A DNA stretch of 63,467 nucleotides from contig JAEZJQ010000105.1 of the NCBI GenBank assembly GCA_023436305.1, positions 1 through 63,467 on the forward strand. Reading direction: 5' to 3'. Shown in pieces: positions 9,671-17,643 of this stretch (the stretch's first letter is position 1; every line of letters begins with the position of its first letter). Under the pieces are notes generated by a model. It ran no database searches. It saw nothing but the letters and a program-made list of their open reading frames with translations, and was not told the DNA's origin. The translations under genes were made by a program, and so were the position numbers. Source of the DNA: Bacillota bacterium (lineage in GTDB: Bacteria > Bacillota > UBA4882 > UBA8346).

Positions 9671-11992
9671 TTATCCCTCCGCCTTCGCCAAGGCCGAAAG
9701 TAGTGCGCCGGCCTTGTTCATCGTTTCCTCATACTCCTTTTCGGGAACCGAATCGGCTACAATCCCAGCCCCCACTTGAATATGGGCTTGATTATCCTTA
9801 AAAACAACGGTGCGGATGGTGATACATGTATCCATATTTCCGTTCAACCCCAAATACCCAACCGCCCCACCGTAAAATTCCCGGCGGATGGGCTCCATTT
9901 CCTCAATAATCTCCATGGCCCGTACTTTCGGGGCTCCAGAAAGCGTCCCGGCCGGAAATACCGCCCGTAATAATTCAACTCCGGAATAATGAGGGATTAA
10001 TTCACCCCGAATCAGGGAAACAATATGCATAACATGGGAATAAAATTCTACATTCATCAATTCGGCCACGTTGACAGTCCCAAATTTACAAACCCGCCCC
10101 AGATCATTCCGGCCCAAATCCACCAGCATCACGTGTTCAGCCCGTTCCTTCTCATCATTCAAAAGTTCTTGTTTAAGAGCTTCGTCTTCCACCGGGGATT
10201 TACCACGCGCCCGGGTTCCGGCGATGGGCTTAAGAATCACCTGTCCGTTTTCCAAACGGACCATAACCTCCGGTGAGGAACCGGCCATTTGAAAATCGCC
10301 AAAGTCGAGATAAAACAAGTAAGGTGAAGGATTAATCGTCCGTAATAAACGGTAAAATAAAAAAGGATCTTCGGAATACCTTTTGGAGATACGTTGTGAC
10401 AAAACCACTTGAAAGGCATCCCCAGCCAAAATATATTCTTTAATCCGTTCCACTTTATCCATAAAATCCGGTTTGGACATGGACGAAGTCCAGGTAAGAT
10501 CGCCGGTCTGTTTATGACTAGAAAAATTCGCCAAAGGTTTTAAGTGAATTTCATTTTGAAGCCGGGCTAGAATTTGTTCCAATTCCCGAACCACAGTTTG
10601 GTAGGAAGCATCAACCCGGGAACGATCTACCTTGGCCAGAACCACGACCATTACTTTATGAGTAACGTGATCAAAACCGGCTATATACTTAGGAATCATC
10701 CACTCCAGATCGGGAACATTGGTGGTTTTTAAGTTTTTCTCCGGAATTTTTTCGATGGTACGGACGTAATCATAACCGATATAACCTACCGCTCCCCCCG
10801 AAAAGTTTCCCATTCCCTGGATCGGAGTTATTTTTAGTGAATTTTGCCTACGCTGCAATTCGGCCAAAGGGTCGCCGGTATTGATGGTTTCGCATCCGGC
10901 GCCTTCGGTTTTAATAACTGCCGTATTTCCAGTGGCTTTGAAAGTCAACAACGGTTTCCAGCCAATGAAGGAATAGCGTCCCAGTTGTTCACCCCGTTCG
11001 ACACTTTCCAGTAAAAAGCGTTCTTCGCCTTCCGTAAGCTTTATAAAGGCAGTAACTGGAGTTTCAGAGTCAGTGATAAGCTCACTATAAACCGCAATAT
11101 AGTTGTAATCGGAATTTTGAACAGTTTCAGAGAATTTATCAAGTGTTGGCCGGATTTTGATCGGGTGGGAAACGTTTGACGGTTCGGATGGGAGTTTAAG
11201 TTGGATCATTAAGTTTTGAAATTCTGTAAAATCAAGGGATTGGGATCCATCCGATAAAGCAGCGGCCGGATTGGGATGAACTTCGATAATTAAACCATCG
11301 GCTCCCGCCGCCAAAACCGCTTTGGCCACCGGAGTCACCAAGTCGCGCCGGCCGGTTCCGTGACTGGGATCGGCAAATACCGGCAAGTGGGTGAATTGCT
11401 TTAATAATGGAATGGCATTAATGTCCAAAGTGTTGCGGGTCGATGGTTCAAAGGTACGGATGCCACGTTCACACAGTATCACCTGGAAGTTACCCTCGCA
11501 CAAAATATACTCCGCCGCTTGAAGAAGTTCTTGAATGGTGGCTGACAAACCGCGTTTCAATAACACCGGCTTTTTACTCCGGCCAACCGCTTTTAACAGT
11601 TCGAAATTTTGCATGTTCCGGGCGCCGATTTGTATTAAATCTACGTAATCATCGACCTGCTGGATTTGTTCGGCGGCGGTGATTTCCACCACTGTAAACA
11701 AACCGGTCTCTTCCCGGGCTTCAGCCAGGTATTTGAGCCCTACCTTCCCCAGCCCTTGAAAACTATACGGTGAACTGCGAGGCTTAAACACCCCTCCACG
11801 CAACCCCTGAGCGCCGCTTGCTTTAACCACCGCCGCAATTTGCAGTAATTGTTCCTCGGATTCCACCGCGCAAGGGCCGGCAATCACCACCGGTTTATCA
11901 CCGCCAATCTCCACCCCGCGAATGGTAAACGCACTCATCTTATCTTCCAGACGCACCAATGGTAAACTTTCCAAAAACGCTTCTCGACTCAT
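9671..11992 (-). CDS. DAHP synthase fused to anthranilate synthase component I
   Basis: One uninterrupted reading frame of 773 aa carries two enzymes. Residues about 10-270 are a KDO8P/Thermotoga-type DAHP synthase: VIAGPCAVES, GGVFKPRSSPYSFQG, QIGARNMQNFELL, LLKRGLSAT, FADPSHGTGRR, IEVHPNP. The N-terminal ferredoxin-like or ACT regulatory domain seen in many relatives is missing. Residues about 290-770 are TrpE: the feedback-site motif LLESVERGEQLGRYSFIG, then PIAGTRARG, DLGRNDLGRV, GTLSGAPKVRAME and QVGAGIVADSVPE. The ATG at 11992 is preferred over one at 12040 because GAAGGGAGAGCGGAG precedes it; the same purine-rich stretch looks like a TRAP site. Fusion of the first shikimate enzyme to TrpE is unusual. 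The likely effect is one Trp-regulated unit, but allosteric coupling is inference. Confidence 0.93.
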   Translation of the reverse strand: MSREAFLESLPLVRLEDKMSAFTIRGVEIGGDKPVVIAGPCAVESEEQLLQIAAVVKASGAQGLRGGVFKPRSSPYSFQGLGKVGLKYLAEAREETGLFTVVEITAAEQIQQVDDYVDLIQIGARNMQNFELLKAVGRSKKPVLLKRGLSATIQELLQAAEYILCEGNFQVILCERGIRTFEPSTRNTLDINAIPLLKQFTHLPVFADPSHGTGRRDLVTPVAKAVLAAGADGLIIEVHPNPAAALSDGSQSLDFTEFQNLMIQLKLPSEPSNVSHPIKIRPTLDKFSETVQNSDYNYIAVYSELITDSETPVTAFIKLTEGEERFLLESVERGEQLGRYSFIGWKPLLTFKATGNTAVIKTEGAGCETINTGDPLAELQRRQNSLKITPIQGMGNFSGGAVGYIGYDYVRTIEKIPEKNLKTTNVPDLEWMIPKYIAGFDHVTHKVMVVVLAKVDRSRVDASYQTVVRELEQILARLQNEIHLKPLANFSSHKQTGDLTWTSSMSKPDFMDKVERIKEYILAGDAFQVVLSQRISKRYSEDPFLFYRLLRTINPSPYLFYLDFGDFQMAGSSPEVMVRLENGQVILKPIAGTRARGKSPVEDEALKQELLNDEKERAEHVMLVDLGRNDLGRVCKFGTVNVAELMNVEFYSHVMHIVSLIRGELIPHYSGVELLRAVFPAGTLSGAPKVRAMEIIEEMEPIRREFYGGAVGYLGLNGNMDTCITIRTVVFKDNQAHIQVGAGIVADSVPEKEYEETMNKAGALLSALAKAEG

Positions 11993-12002
11993 CTCCGCTC
12001 TC
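11983..12002 (-). promoter_or_regulatory. TRAP-type GAG repeats over the aroF-trpE ribosome binding site
   Basis: On the minus strand, four GAG triplets occur at exact 5-nt steps (11998-12000, 11993-11995, 11988-11990, 11983-11985), with an overlapping fifth GAG at 12000-12002. They run through the Shine-Dalgarno sequence, flank the ATG and enter the first codons. This spacing (NAG plus two nucleotides) is the known TRAP target. Inference: Trp-loaded TRAP blocks initiation. Confidence 0.65.
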
Positions 12003-12033
12003 CCTTCAATAAAATTGTGAACATTACCATTAC

Positions 12034-12078
12034 TTAACACGAAAATGGGTTTATGCGGCTTTCCAAAGCCGATTCATG
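12034..12078 (-). repeat. 46-bp repeat with hairpin, copy 2
   Basis: Inverted copy of the element at 2-48. Arms CGGCTTT and AAAGCCG form a hairpin between the leader terminator and the aroF-trpE start. It could fold in the trp mRNA, but it has no T-run. Confidence 0.8.
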
Positions 12079-12120
12079 GGTGGTTGTGATACCAATCATG
12101 TCGTGTTAGTTAACTTTTAA

Positions 12121-12155
12121 ACGCAAAAAGACCAGACTGCAAGAAGTCTGGTCTT
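12121..12155 (-). terminator. trp leader terminator (attenuator)
   Basis: On the minus strand a perfect 11-bp hairpin (AAGACCAGACT and AGTCTGGTCTT, loop TCTTGC) is followed by TTTTTGCG. It lies after mtrB and before aroF-trpE. An alternative pairing (GAGUC plus UGGUUU with AGACCAGACUU, about 12138-12173) would break the terminator and overlaps the last GAG triplets, as an antiterminator should. Confidence 0.85.
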
Positions 12156-12170
12156 AATAAACCATATCGA

Positions 12171-12256
12171 CTCTGCTCGCCTCTACTTCCGTGGATTTTT
12201 CGTGATATACACTAGAAATTCACGGACTCAACTATGCTGTACTTTGCTCTGCTCTC
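12171..12256 (-). promoter_or_regulatory. TRAP binding region of the trp leader
   Basis: Six triplets in exact 5-nt register lie at 12227-12254 on the minus strand: GAG, GAG, AAG, CAG, UAG, GAG. A further UAG at 12212-12214 keeps the same register. A second cluster has GAG at 12181-12183, 12176-12178 and 12171-12173. NAG triplets separated by two nucleotides are the known TRAP target. The last cluster touches the predicted antiterminator. Confidence 0.75.
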
Positions 12257-12379
12257 ATTGGTGCAACCGAAATTACGTCCTACTATTCCATTCGCTTCGG
12301 TTTTACCCTACACATTCTATTGGCGCAATTTTAATTGCACCCTACGCTTTCCATTGGTATAATCTCGACTATACCCTAC
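12250..12379 (-). repeat. Array of four GTAG-type REP-like hairpins
   Basis: On the minus strand four units start with GTAGG(G/A) and continue into a short palindrome, at about 12379, 12345, 12311 and 12283 (spacing 34, 34, 28). The clearest unit has arms GGTGCAATT and AATTGCGCC. Each palindrome is followed by CAAT(G/A)GAA-like text. The GTAG tetranucleotide plus imperfect hairpin is the hallmark of REP elements moved by RAYT transposases; none is encoded here. The first GTAG overlaps the mtrB stop codon. Confidence 0.75.
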
Positions 12380-12630
12380 TCTTCGAAATCCTTACCACTC
12401 TTCACATTGCCGTGCTTGGTTAAAATATCCGCTCTACCTCGGATCTTCATGGCGGAGGTGTGTTCGGTGAACTGAAAGATCATTACCTCACCCCGGTCCA
12501 GTTTCTCGGTATGATGGAACCGGGTATCCTTGCCCCGGGTTAAACCGATGATAGTTACTCCATCCTCCAAAGCCCGGACGATGACGTACTCTCCACCAAT
12601 ATCTTCAGTATGCGGTTGGAATTGATCCAT
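12376..12630 (-). CDS. mtrB: trp RNA-binding attenuation protein (TRAP)
   Basis: Forms a ring that binds tryptophan and then wraps RNA carrying NAG repeats. The protein is 84 aa; Bacillus MtrB is about 75, and the extra length is at both ends. The core is strongly conserved: VIRALEDG-type start, GLTRGKDTRFHHTEKLDRGE, then FQFTEHTSAMKIRGRA. The residues known to bind Trp (the Thr-Arg of GLTRG, Gln and Thr of QFTEHTS) and RNA (the Lys of EKLDRGE, the Lys and Arg of MKIRGR) are visible. The ATG has AAAGGAAG upstream. It is the first gene after the trp promoter, directly in front of the leader and operon it should regulate; in B. subtilis it lies with folE instead. Confidence 0.95.
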   Translation of the reverse strand: MDQFQPHTEDIGGEYVIVRALEDGVTIIGLTRGKDTRFHHTEKLDRGEVMIFQFTEHTSAMKIRGRADILTKHGNVKSGKDFEE

Positions 12631-12681
12631 ATTGACTTCCTTTATTTAGACTCTCTTTCAAGTAAAAATTTGACTACTTTT

Positions 12682-12711
12682 ATTATACGGTGATTGAATG
12701 AACGTTGTCAA
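12682..12711 (-). promoter_or_regulatory. Sigma-A-type promoter of mtrB-trp
   Basis: On the minus strand TTGACA (12706-12711) and TATAAT (12682-12687) are both perfect matches, separated by 18 nt. It sits about 50 nt upstream of mtrB. Confidence 0.9.
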
Positions 12712-12722
12712 GGGGTTTATTT

Positions 12723-15700
12723 TCACTCCATCCAATTCCCACTGTTGCCGGGGATAGCGTTCAGGTCCTTGATGGTTATCGCTTGCACTTTTTCATCGTA
12801 ATAATTTACGGCATTGGCGGTAAAAAAGCAGTTCATAACCACCGACTGGCCGTCGGTATCTCCCTTGATGGCATAAGTAATGTGTTCGCGAAATATGCAA
12901 CTATAGATCTTAATGGTTCCCGTACTTGACACCTGAATACCCACTTTATTGGCGGTAAATTCAACTCCGGTAATATTGGCGGTGGTATTGATGATCCGGA
13001 TACCGCAATTTGCGCTCCGAATCTTCGCGTTGAAAATATCAGCCGTATTTTCTAAAACGATCCCTTTCCAATATCCAGTTTTCCATGCGGTTAAATGAAA
13101 ATCGACTTTTATCGGAGATGTCCCGTTAATATTTAAGAAGCCCCGGTTGATCAATCCGCAGTCCGGATCGACCTCGATAATTGTACCCGGTTCGATGGTC
13201 AGGGTTTTCCCCGGGGGGACGATAACATCACCGGTCAAATGCATATAGCCGTTCCAGGTTTCATCGCCGTATAGAGTGCCACTGGTGGTATTGGTCACGC
13301 TGATGTCCAGGCTTCGGGTATTGGTATTGTTATCACCGTCATGGATGGTTAAAGTCACGGTATATTTGCCAGTTTCCGCAAAACTATGGGTGGCCAGCGG
13401 CGTAGTATAATCTTCAACGGTCCCGTCGCCGAAATCCCAATGATATTTTTGAATGTTCTTCTCCGGTCCGCCGGAACCGCCGGCATCGAAATGAACCGGC
13501 ATCATCTTGGTAATGCTTTTTTCTTGAACGGTAAAAACAGCCGCCAGCGAAGGCACGGTTAACCGGAAACTACCCGAAGCCACTGTAAAATCATAGTTTT
13601 GGCCATTATAAGTTTCCCGGACAATAAGCACCCACGTATAGTCGGCAACGGCATTGACTCCCAAATTCCTTACATTAATCACGGTATTCTCGCGATAACT
13701 TACAAAACCATTTTCACTACCCGTTGAAGGGGTCAATGACAATTGATAGGACAAGTTATCCAAATCGCCATCGGTAATGCTAAAAGCCCACTTGGTATCA
13801 TCACCCAACACAACCTGCGCGCCCGGGGTTGATTCCAGATTTATCAGAACCGGGTTATTGATAATGTACCCATCACAGATATTGGACTTGGCCACCAAGC
13901 CCGACCGGTTTTTAACTTCCAATTGGTAACGGTAATGGGCGTGGGGAATCTGATAGGCCACAGTATTAGAATAATTAAAGGTAAAGTCCTGCCAAGGGGT
14001 ATTTTTTTGAGAATCCAACAGATCAACAATCCGAAATTCAGTGAATAAACCGGTGTTGGCGTAAAAATCCAATTTGACCGTATAATTGGGGTAGCTTCCC
14101 CCACTGGACACCATTAAAACCGGGGCGGAATAACAAGTCAGAAAAGAACCGGCGCTATTACCCGCGCCGTCCGTAACCTGAACGGATACATTGACTTGAG
14201 TATTGGGTTGGATTTTTACGGCCACTGATTCGTTCAGCATATAAGGATTTTGATTTTCCAGGTGTTGGGATTCCAAGCGCCCGGATATGTTTTGATTAAA
14301 TGGATCGGTATAATTATAATAAATCGAGTACCCTTTAATACCCGATAAATTGTCCGCCAGTTGAGCGTTAATATAAATACTCTCATCGGTAACCATAATA
14401 TCGGGGGATTCAATCGCCGGGCTTTTCTTGTCAAATCTGAACTGATAACTCTTACCGGAGTCATTCAGTTTAAAACCGTCCCAGATCAATATTCTCCAAT
14501 CATAACTATCTCCATCATCGGTGCTCAAACCGTTTTCGTTAAAAAACGATCGCAGTTCCGCCACCCCCACGGTAATTGTTTCGTTTCTTAGCTGTCCGCC
14601 ATATTTTTTCGTGAACCGGTAAACTGTATCGGGCTCCGCCGTTTTATTTATCAACAACTCGTACTCCAATAAAGAATGGGCACGGAAAGCTTGATCGGAG
14701 GCGGGTTTTAAATCATTATATGAAAAAGCGAGTGATGGAAAATTATTAAAATATTGAAGTTCATTTCCCCAAGGCACAACGAAGGGCATGGTGGGGTCAA
14801 TCGGGTTAAACAGCGATAAATTAAAGTAAAATTTTGTTACCGGCTTGGTCTTGTAGACTTTGATGACCACGGAACGGTTGTTATATGAACTGTTTATTTC
14901 GTCCGTTTGTTCCAAATCATTATAACCGTAATCGATTTCATAAAAGTATTCGGGGAATGGCTGTTCGGGGATATTCCCGTATTCTATGATTTTAAAACCG
15001 TTTTGAGGAATGGTTTCCTCGCTAATTATTTTGTTGCGGCTGCCGAATTTGATAACCGGCGGAAATTTGGCGGCTTCTTTCGGATTGACATCCGTTTCAT
15101 CCTGCCGGATTTTCCAATATACCGGGATGCTGTCATTGGGTGAGGCGAAGTATGCGGTATAAACGGTTCGGTCCCCGGTGACGTAACGGATTTTATTCTC
15201 ACCGTTCACCGTGTTATAAGGAAATGTAATTTCCAGCGTAATGGTATAATTATGGAAGACTTCCTTATAGGTGGATTTACTGCCATCCTTATCCGCAACA
15301 GTCCCTAGCAAAACCCGTTCACTGGTATCGCCAATGACGATCCCGGCTGTATAAAGCATTCCCTTTTTTAAAGGCAAAGTAGTTTGACAAGTTTCCGAAG
15401 TGTCCATGATTACTTTATGATTGAGATCGACGATGGTCACCCGGGGTTCAGTGATGATAAATCCCTTATTGGGAGCAGTTACGGTGACTTTACAAACCGC
15501 GTTTTGATTATAGGCCGGTTGAAAATTAAGTACATTGGCCAGCGGATCTAAATTGGCACAGTTGCGAGAGACCGGGTGGAGATAAGGATCATAGCTCGAT
15601 TCCGGAAAATAACTGGAATCGGTTTGGGTTTCAAGGATTGATGCTAGCTCTTTGGGAATGGTGTATCCGATATTTATTTCACCAGTCAGATAATGCCAGC

Positions 15701-16790
15701 TTCCTTGAGCATTGGTTTGATACCGGCTGCCTTGGAAATGGATTTGATAGGTTCCTGGCGACAACTCGGGCGTCTCCAGAGGGCTTGTTTCACTGCCGAA
15801 AGTTCTACTACCAGCGGCGGTTCTCGGTTCAATGATGTTTTTTTTCGAAGTCCAGTTTTTGATATAAAAAGCGCCATCCTGATAGTTATGCCATATGGGA
15901 TGGGATGATTGCCATGACCCCCAGTATGATAATTGGGTATCCCAACAAACTTTTAACAACATATCGCCGGGATAATTTAAGTAGGGTTCCATAAACAACA
16001 ATGATGAAGCCATGGTAACCGGGTAAACCCGGTTTGGATTGGATAGCCATTCATTATCAATATCGCAGGCCAAATATAGTTTCCCATTGACCTCCTGGAG
16101 CTTCATGGAAACTTTTCCGGTCCGCTTGGGGTTGTTGGTCTCATAAATGTATGGCTTTTCAACCCGCCAGACCGGCTTTCCGCCCCGGTAAAATACAATT
16201 TCACCATTCTCATTCCGGGTTGAAAAATCAGTGGCGTTTATTGTAAAACGAACTACGCCGGACTTGGGCTTGCCGCTGAACGTCAGTAATTGATTTACCC
16301 CAAACGGCCTGATTTCATATGATAAATCCGCGCCGTTCCAAGCATCGGGATATGTTATTTTCGCTTGTCCGGGCAGGTAATCTTTGTCACTCTTCCGGGA
16401 GATTCTGCTTTCGGATTTAGAGGCGTTTTCCAAAGCAAACTGCAGACTGACATCGCCGGTTTTAAAAAACGGAAAACTTCGCAGATTAGCGGGAAGATAG
16501 CTTTTGAATAAATTGGTTTCGATCCCGTGATAATATCCCTGTTCCGGATTCTCATAATCTTTAAAGTCCAACACGATATCCCGCCACTCGCCCCTGATGT
16601 CGCGATAGTGGATGGGCGCCGCTGAAATACGGATTATCCTTTGGTCCTGATTTTGATAAGTTTTGGAGTACATGGTCCGTTTGTTTTTCAGTTCGGTGGC
16701 GGCAACGGCCGGGATGCTTATGGATAAAACCAATGAATTGAATATAATGGTCAATCCCAATAATTGAAGTATCTTTCGCAATCGAAACAT
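12723..16790 (-). CDS. Giant secreted protein with PKD and beta-helix domains
   Basis: Function unknown; probably a cell-surface or secreted structural or binding protein. It has 1355 aa. A signal peptide covers about residues 1-31 (hydrophobic run ending in PAVAA). The N-terminal third resembles the leader region of large wall-associated/YD-type proteins (PNRVYPVTM near residue 265). The middle holds several Ig- or FnIII-like beta domains with NLSGIKGYSIYY and NSAGSF motifs. A PKD domain follows at about 1090-1175 (YHWDFGDGTVEDYTTP, FAETGKYTVTLTIHDGD). The last 180 residues have beta-helix-like repeats (VIVPPGKTLTIEPGTIIEVD). No LPXTG or SLH motif is seen. GGGAAGGGAG precedes the ATG. It stands alone between terminator and promoter signals. 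Confidence 0.85.
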   Translation of the reverse strand: MFRLRKILQLLGLTIIFNSLVLSISIPAVAATELKNKRTMYSKTYQNQDQRIIRISAAPIHYRDIRGEWRDIVLDFKDYENPEQGYYHGIETNLFKSYLPANLRSFPFFKTGDVSLQFALENASKSESRISRKSDKDYLPGQAKITYPDAWNGADLSYEIRPFGVNQLLTFSGKPKSGVVRFTINATDFSTRNENGEIVFYRGGKPVWRVEKPYIYETNNPKRTGKVSMKLQEVNGKLYLACDIDNEWLSNPNRVYPVTMASSLLFMEPYLNYPGDMLLKVCWDTQLSYWGSWQSSHPIWHNYQDGAFYIKNWTSKKNIIEPRTAAGSRTFGSETSPLETPELSPGTYQIHFQGSRYQTNAQGSWHYLTGEINIGYTIPKELASILETQTDSSYFPESSYDPYLHPVSRNCANLDPLANVLNFQPAYNQNAVCKVTVTAPNKGFIITEPRVTIVDLNHKVIMDTSETCQTTLPLKKGMLYTAGIVIGDTSERVLLGTVADKDGSKSTYKEVFHNYTITLEITFPYNTVNGENKIRYVTGDRTVYTAYFASPNDSIPVYWKIRQDETDVNPKEAAKFPPVIKFGSRNKIISEETIPQNGFKIIEYGNIPEQPFPEYFYEIDYGYNDLEQTDEINSSYNNRSVVIKVYKTKPVTKFYFNLSLFNPIDPTMPFVVPWGNELQYFNNFPSLAFSYNDLKPASDQAFRAHSLLEYELLINKTAEPDTVYRFTKKYGGQLRNETITVGVAELRSFFNENGLSTDDGDSYDWRILIWDGFKLNDSGKSYQFRFDKKSPAIESPDIMVTDESIYINAQLADNLSGIKGYSIYYNYTDPFNQNISGRLESQHLENQNPYMLNESVAVKIQPNTQVNVSVQVTDGAGNSAGSFLTCYSAPVLMVSSGGSYPNYTVKLDFYANTGLFTEFRIVDLLDSQKNTPWQDFTFNYSNTVAYQIPHAHYRYQLEVKNRSGLVAKSNICDGYIINNPVLINLESTPGAQVVLGDDTKWAFSITDGDLDNLSYQLSLTPSTGSENGFVSYRENTVINVRNLGVNAVADYTWVLIVRETYNGQNYDFTVASGSFRLTVPSLAAVFTVQEKSITKMMPVHFDAGGSGGPEKNIQKYHWDFGDGTVEDYTTPLATHSFAETGKYTVTLTIHDGDNNTNTRSLDISVTNTTSGTLYGDETWNGYMHLTGDVIVPPGKTLTIEPGTIIEVDPDCGLINRGFLNINGTSPIKVDFHLTAWKTGYWKGIVLENTADIFNAKIRSANCGIRIINTTANITGVEFTANKVGIQVSSTGTIKIYSCIFREHITYAIKGDTDGQSVVMNCFFTANAVNYYDEKVQAITIKDLNAIPGNSGNWME

Positions 16791-16961
16791 GTCTCCCTTC
16801 CCGGGTATTTCAGAACAACCCCTTGCGGTTTTATTTCTTAATATATCGGAAAATCATTAAATAACTTTTGAATCAATTTTATCGTAGATTACGGCAAAAT
16901 GAAACCAAAGTTTTTTGAAATTCCCACGATAATCCTCAAAAGTTCATTGGTTACAAATAAT

Positions 16962-16992
16962 AAAAGACCCGGTCATCACGCCGGGCCTTTTG
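16962..16992 (-). terminator. Terminator of the rplU-prp-rpmA operon
   Basis: On the minus strand a hairpin with arms AAAGGCCCGG and CCGGGTCTTT (one G-T pair) is followed by a short T-run. It lies about 20 nt past the rpmA stop. Confidence 0.85.
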
Positions 16993-17013
16993 CTGTTATA
17001 CTTCTTTTTACCG

Positions 17014-17307
17014 TTAAACGGTCATTTTTTGTTCCGCGTATACGCTAACTTGCTTGTCGGTTTTGCCAACCCGTTCAAAGGCGACATAACCATCAATGGT
17101 GGCGTACAAAGTATCATCTTTGCCGATACCGACATTGATTCCAGGATGGAACTTGGTGCCGCGCTGACGAACCAGAATGCTCCCGGCGCTCACCTGCTGG
17201 CCGCCATATCTTTTGACTCCCAAACGTTGCGCATTACTGTCACGTCCGTTCCGGGAACTACCGACTCCTTTTTTATGGGCGAAGAATTGCAGATCGAATC
17301 TTACCAT
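17014..17307 (-). CDS. rpmA: 50S ribosomal protein L27 with cleavable N-terminus
   Basis: Large-subunit protein whose N-terminus reaches the peptidyl transferase centre. The protein is 97 aa. AHKKGVGSSRNGRDSNAQRLGVK is the family N-terminal region after processing. It is preceded by MVRFDLQFF, the Firmicutes-type extension that the Prp protease removes after LQFF. prp is the gene directly upstream, 3 nt away. Confidence 0.97.
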   Translation of the reverse strand: MVRFDLQFFAHKKGVGSSRNGRDSNAQRLGVKRYGGQQVSAGSILVRQRGTKFHPGINVGIGKDDTLYATIDGYVAFERVGKTDKQVSVYAEQKMTV

Positions 17308-17310
17308 GAT

Positions 17311-17643
17311 TTATACCTCCACTTCTTGAATGCTCAAATGTTGGGGAAATTGTTTTTGAATCTCGGTTAATCCAAGGAGCATCATTTTCATTATCAAATC
17401 TGATTTTTCAACTTGCGATGCTTCATTGGTCCATATACATTCGAGTAAAGCTTTTTGGGCATTTTGCCGTATCTTCGGTTTTAAGGCCGTTAATTGTTCC
17501 AATGCCATTACCGCAGTGATGGTTAACGCGGAAATACCGGCACAAGCAATATCGTAACCCGTTTCAGCGAAACCCGCATGTCCCGAACTGCTGAAACCGC
17601 AAAATCGTCCTTCCCGATCTTTGCGTACAACGACCGAATTCAT
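17311..17643 (-). CDS. prp: Ribosomal processing cysteine protease Prp
   Basis: Cleaves the N-terminal extension of L27. The protein is 110 aa, the usual size. The catalytic His and Cys are in SGHAGFAETGYDIACAGIS (about residues 20-38), the family signature. It lies between rplU and rpmA as in Bacillus and Staphylococcus, with its ATG overlapping the rplU stop by one base (TAATG), which implies translational coupling. Confidence 0.95.
   Translation of the reverse strand: MNSVVVRKDREGRFCGFSSSGHAGFAETGYDIACAGISALTITAVMALEQLTALKPKIRQNAQKALLECIWTNEASQVEKSDLIMKMMLLGLTEIQKQFPQHLSIQEVEV

Noticed and set aside
11993..12040. Start of aroF-trpE at 12040
   Set aside because: That ATG lies in the 46-bp repeat and has no ribosome binding site; the ATG at 11992 does.
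12250..12379. Possible CRISPR array
   Set aside because: Units are short palindromes with almost no unique spacer, the period is irregular (34, 34, 28) and no cas genes are near; it fits GTAG-type REP hairpins instead.
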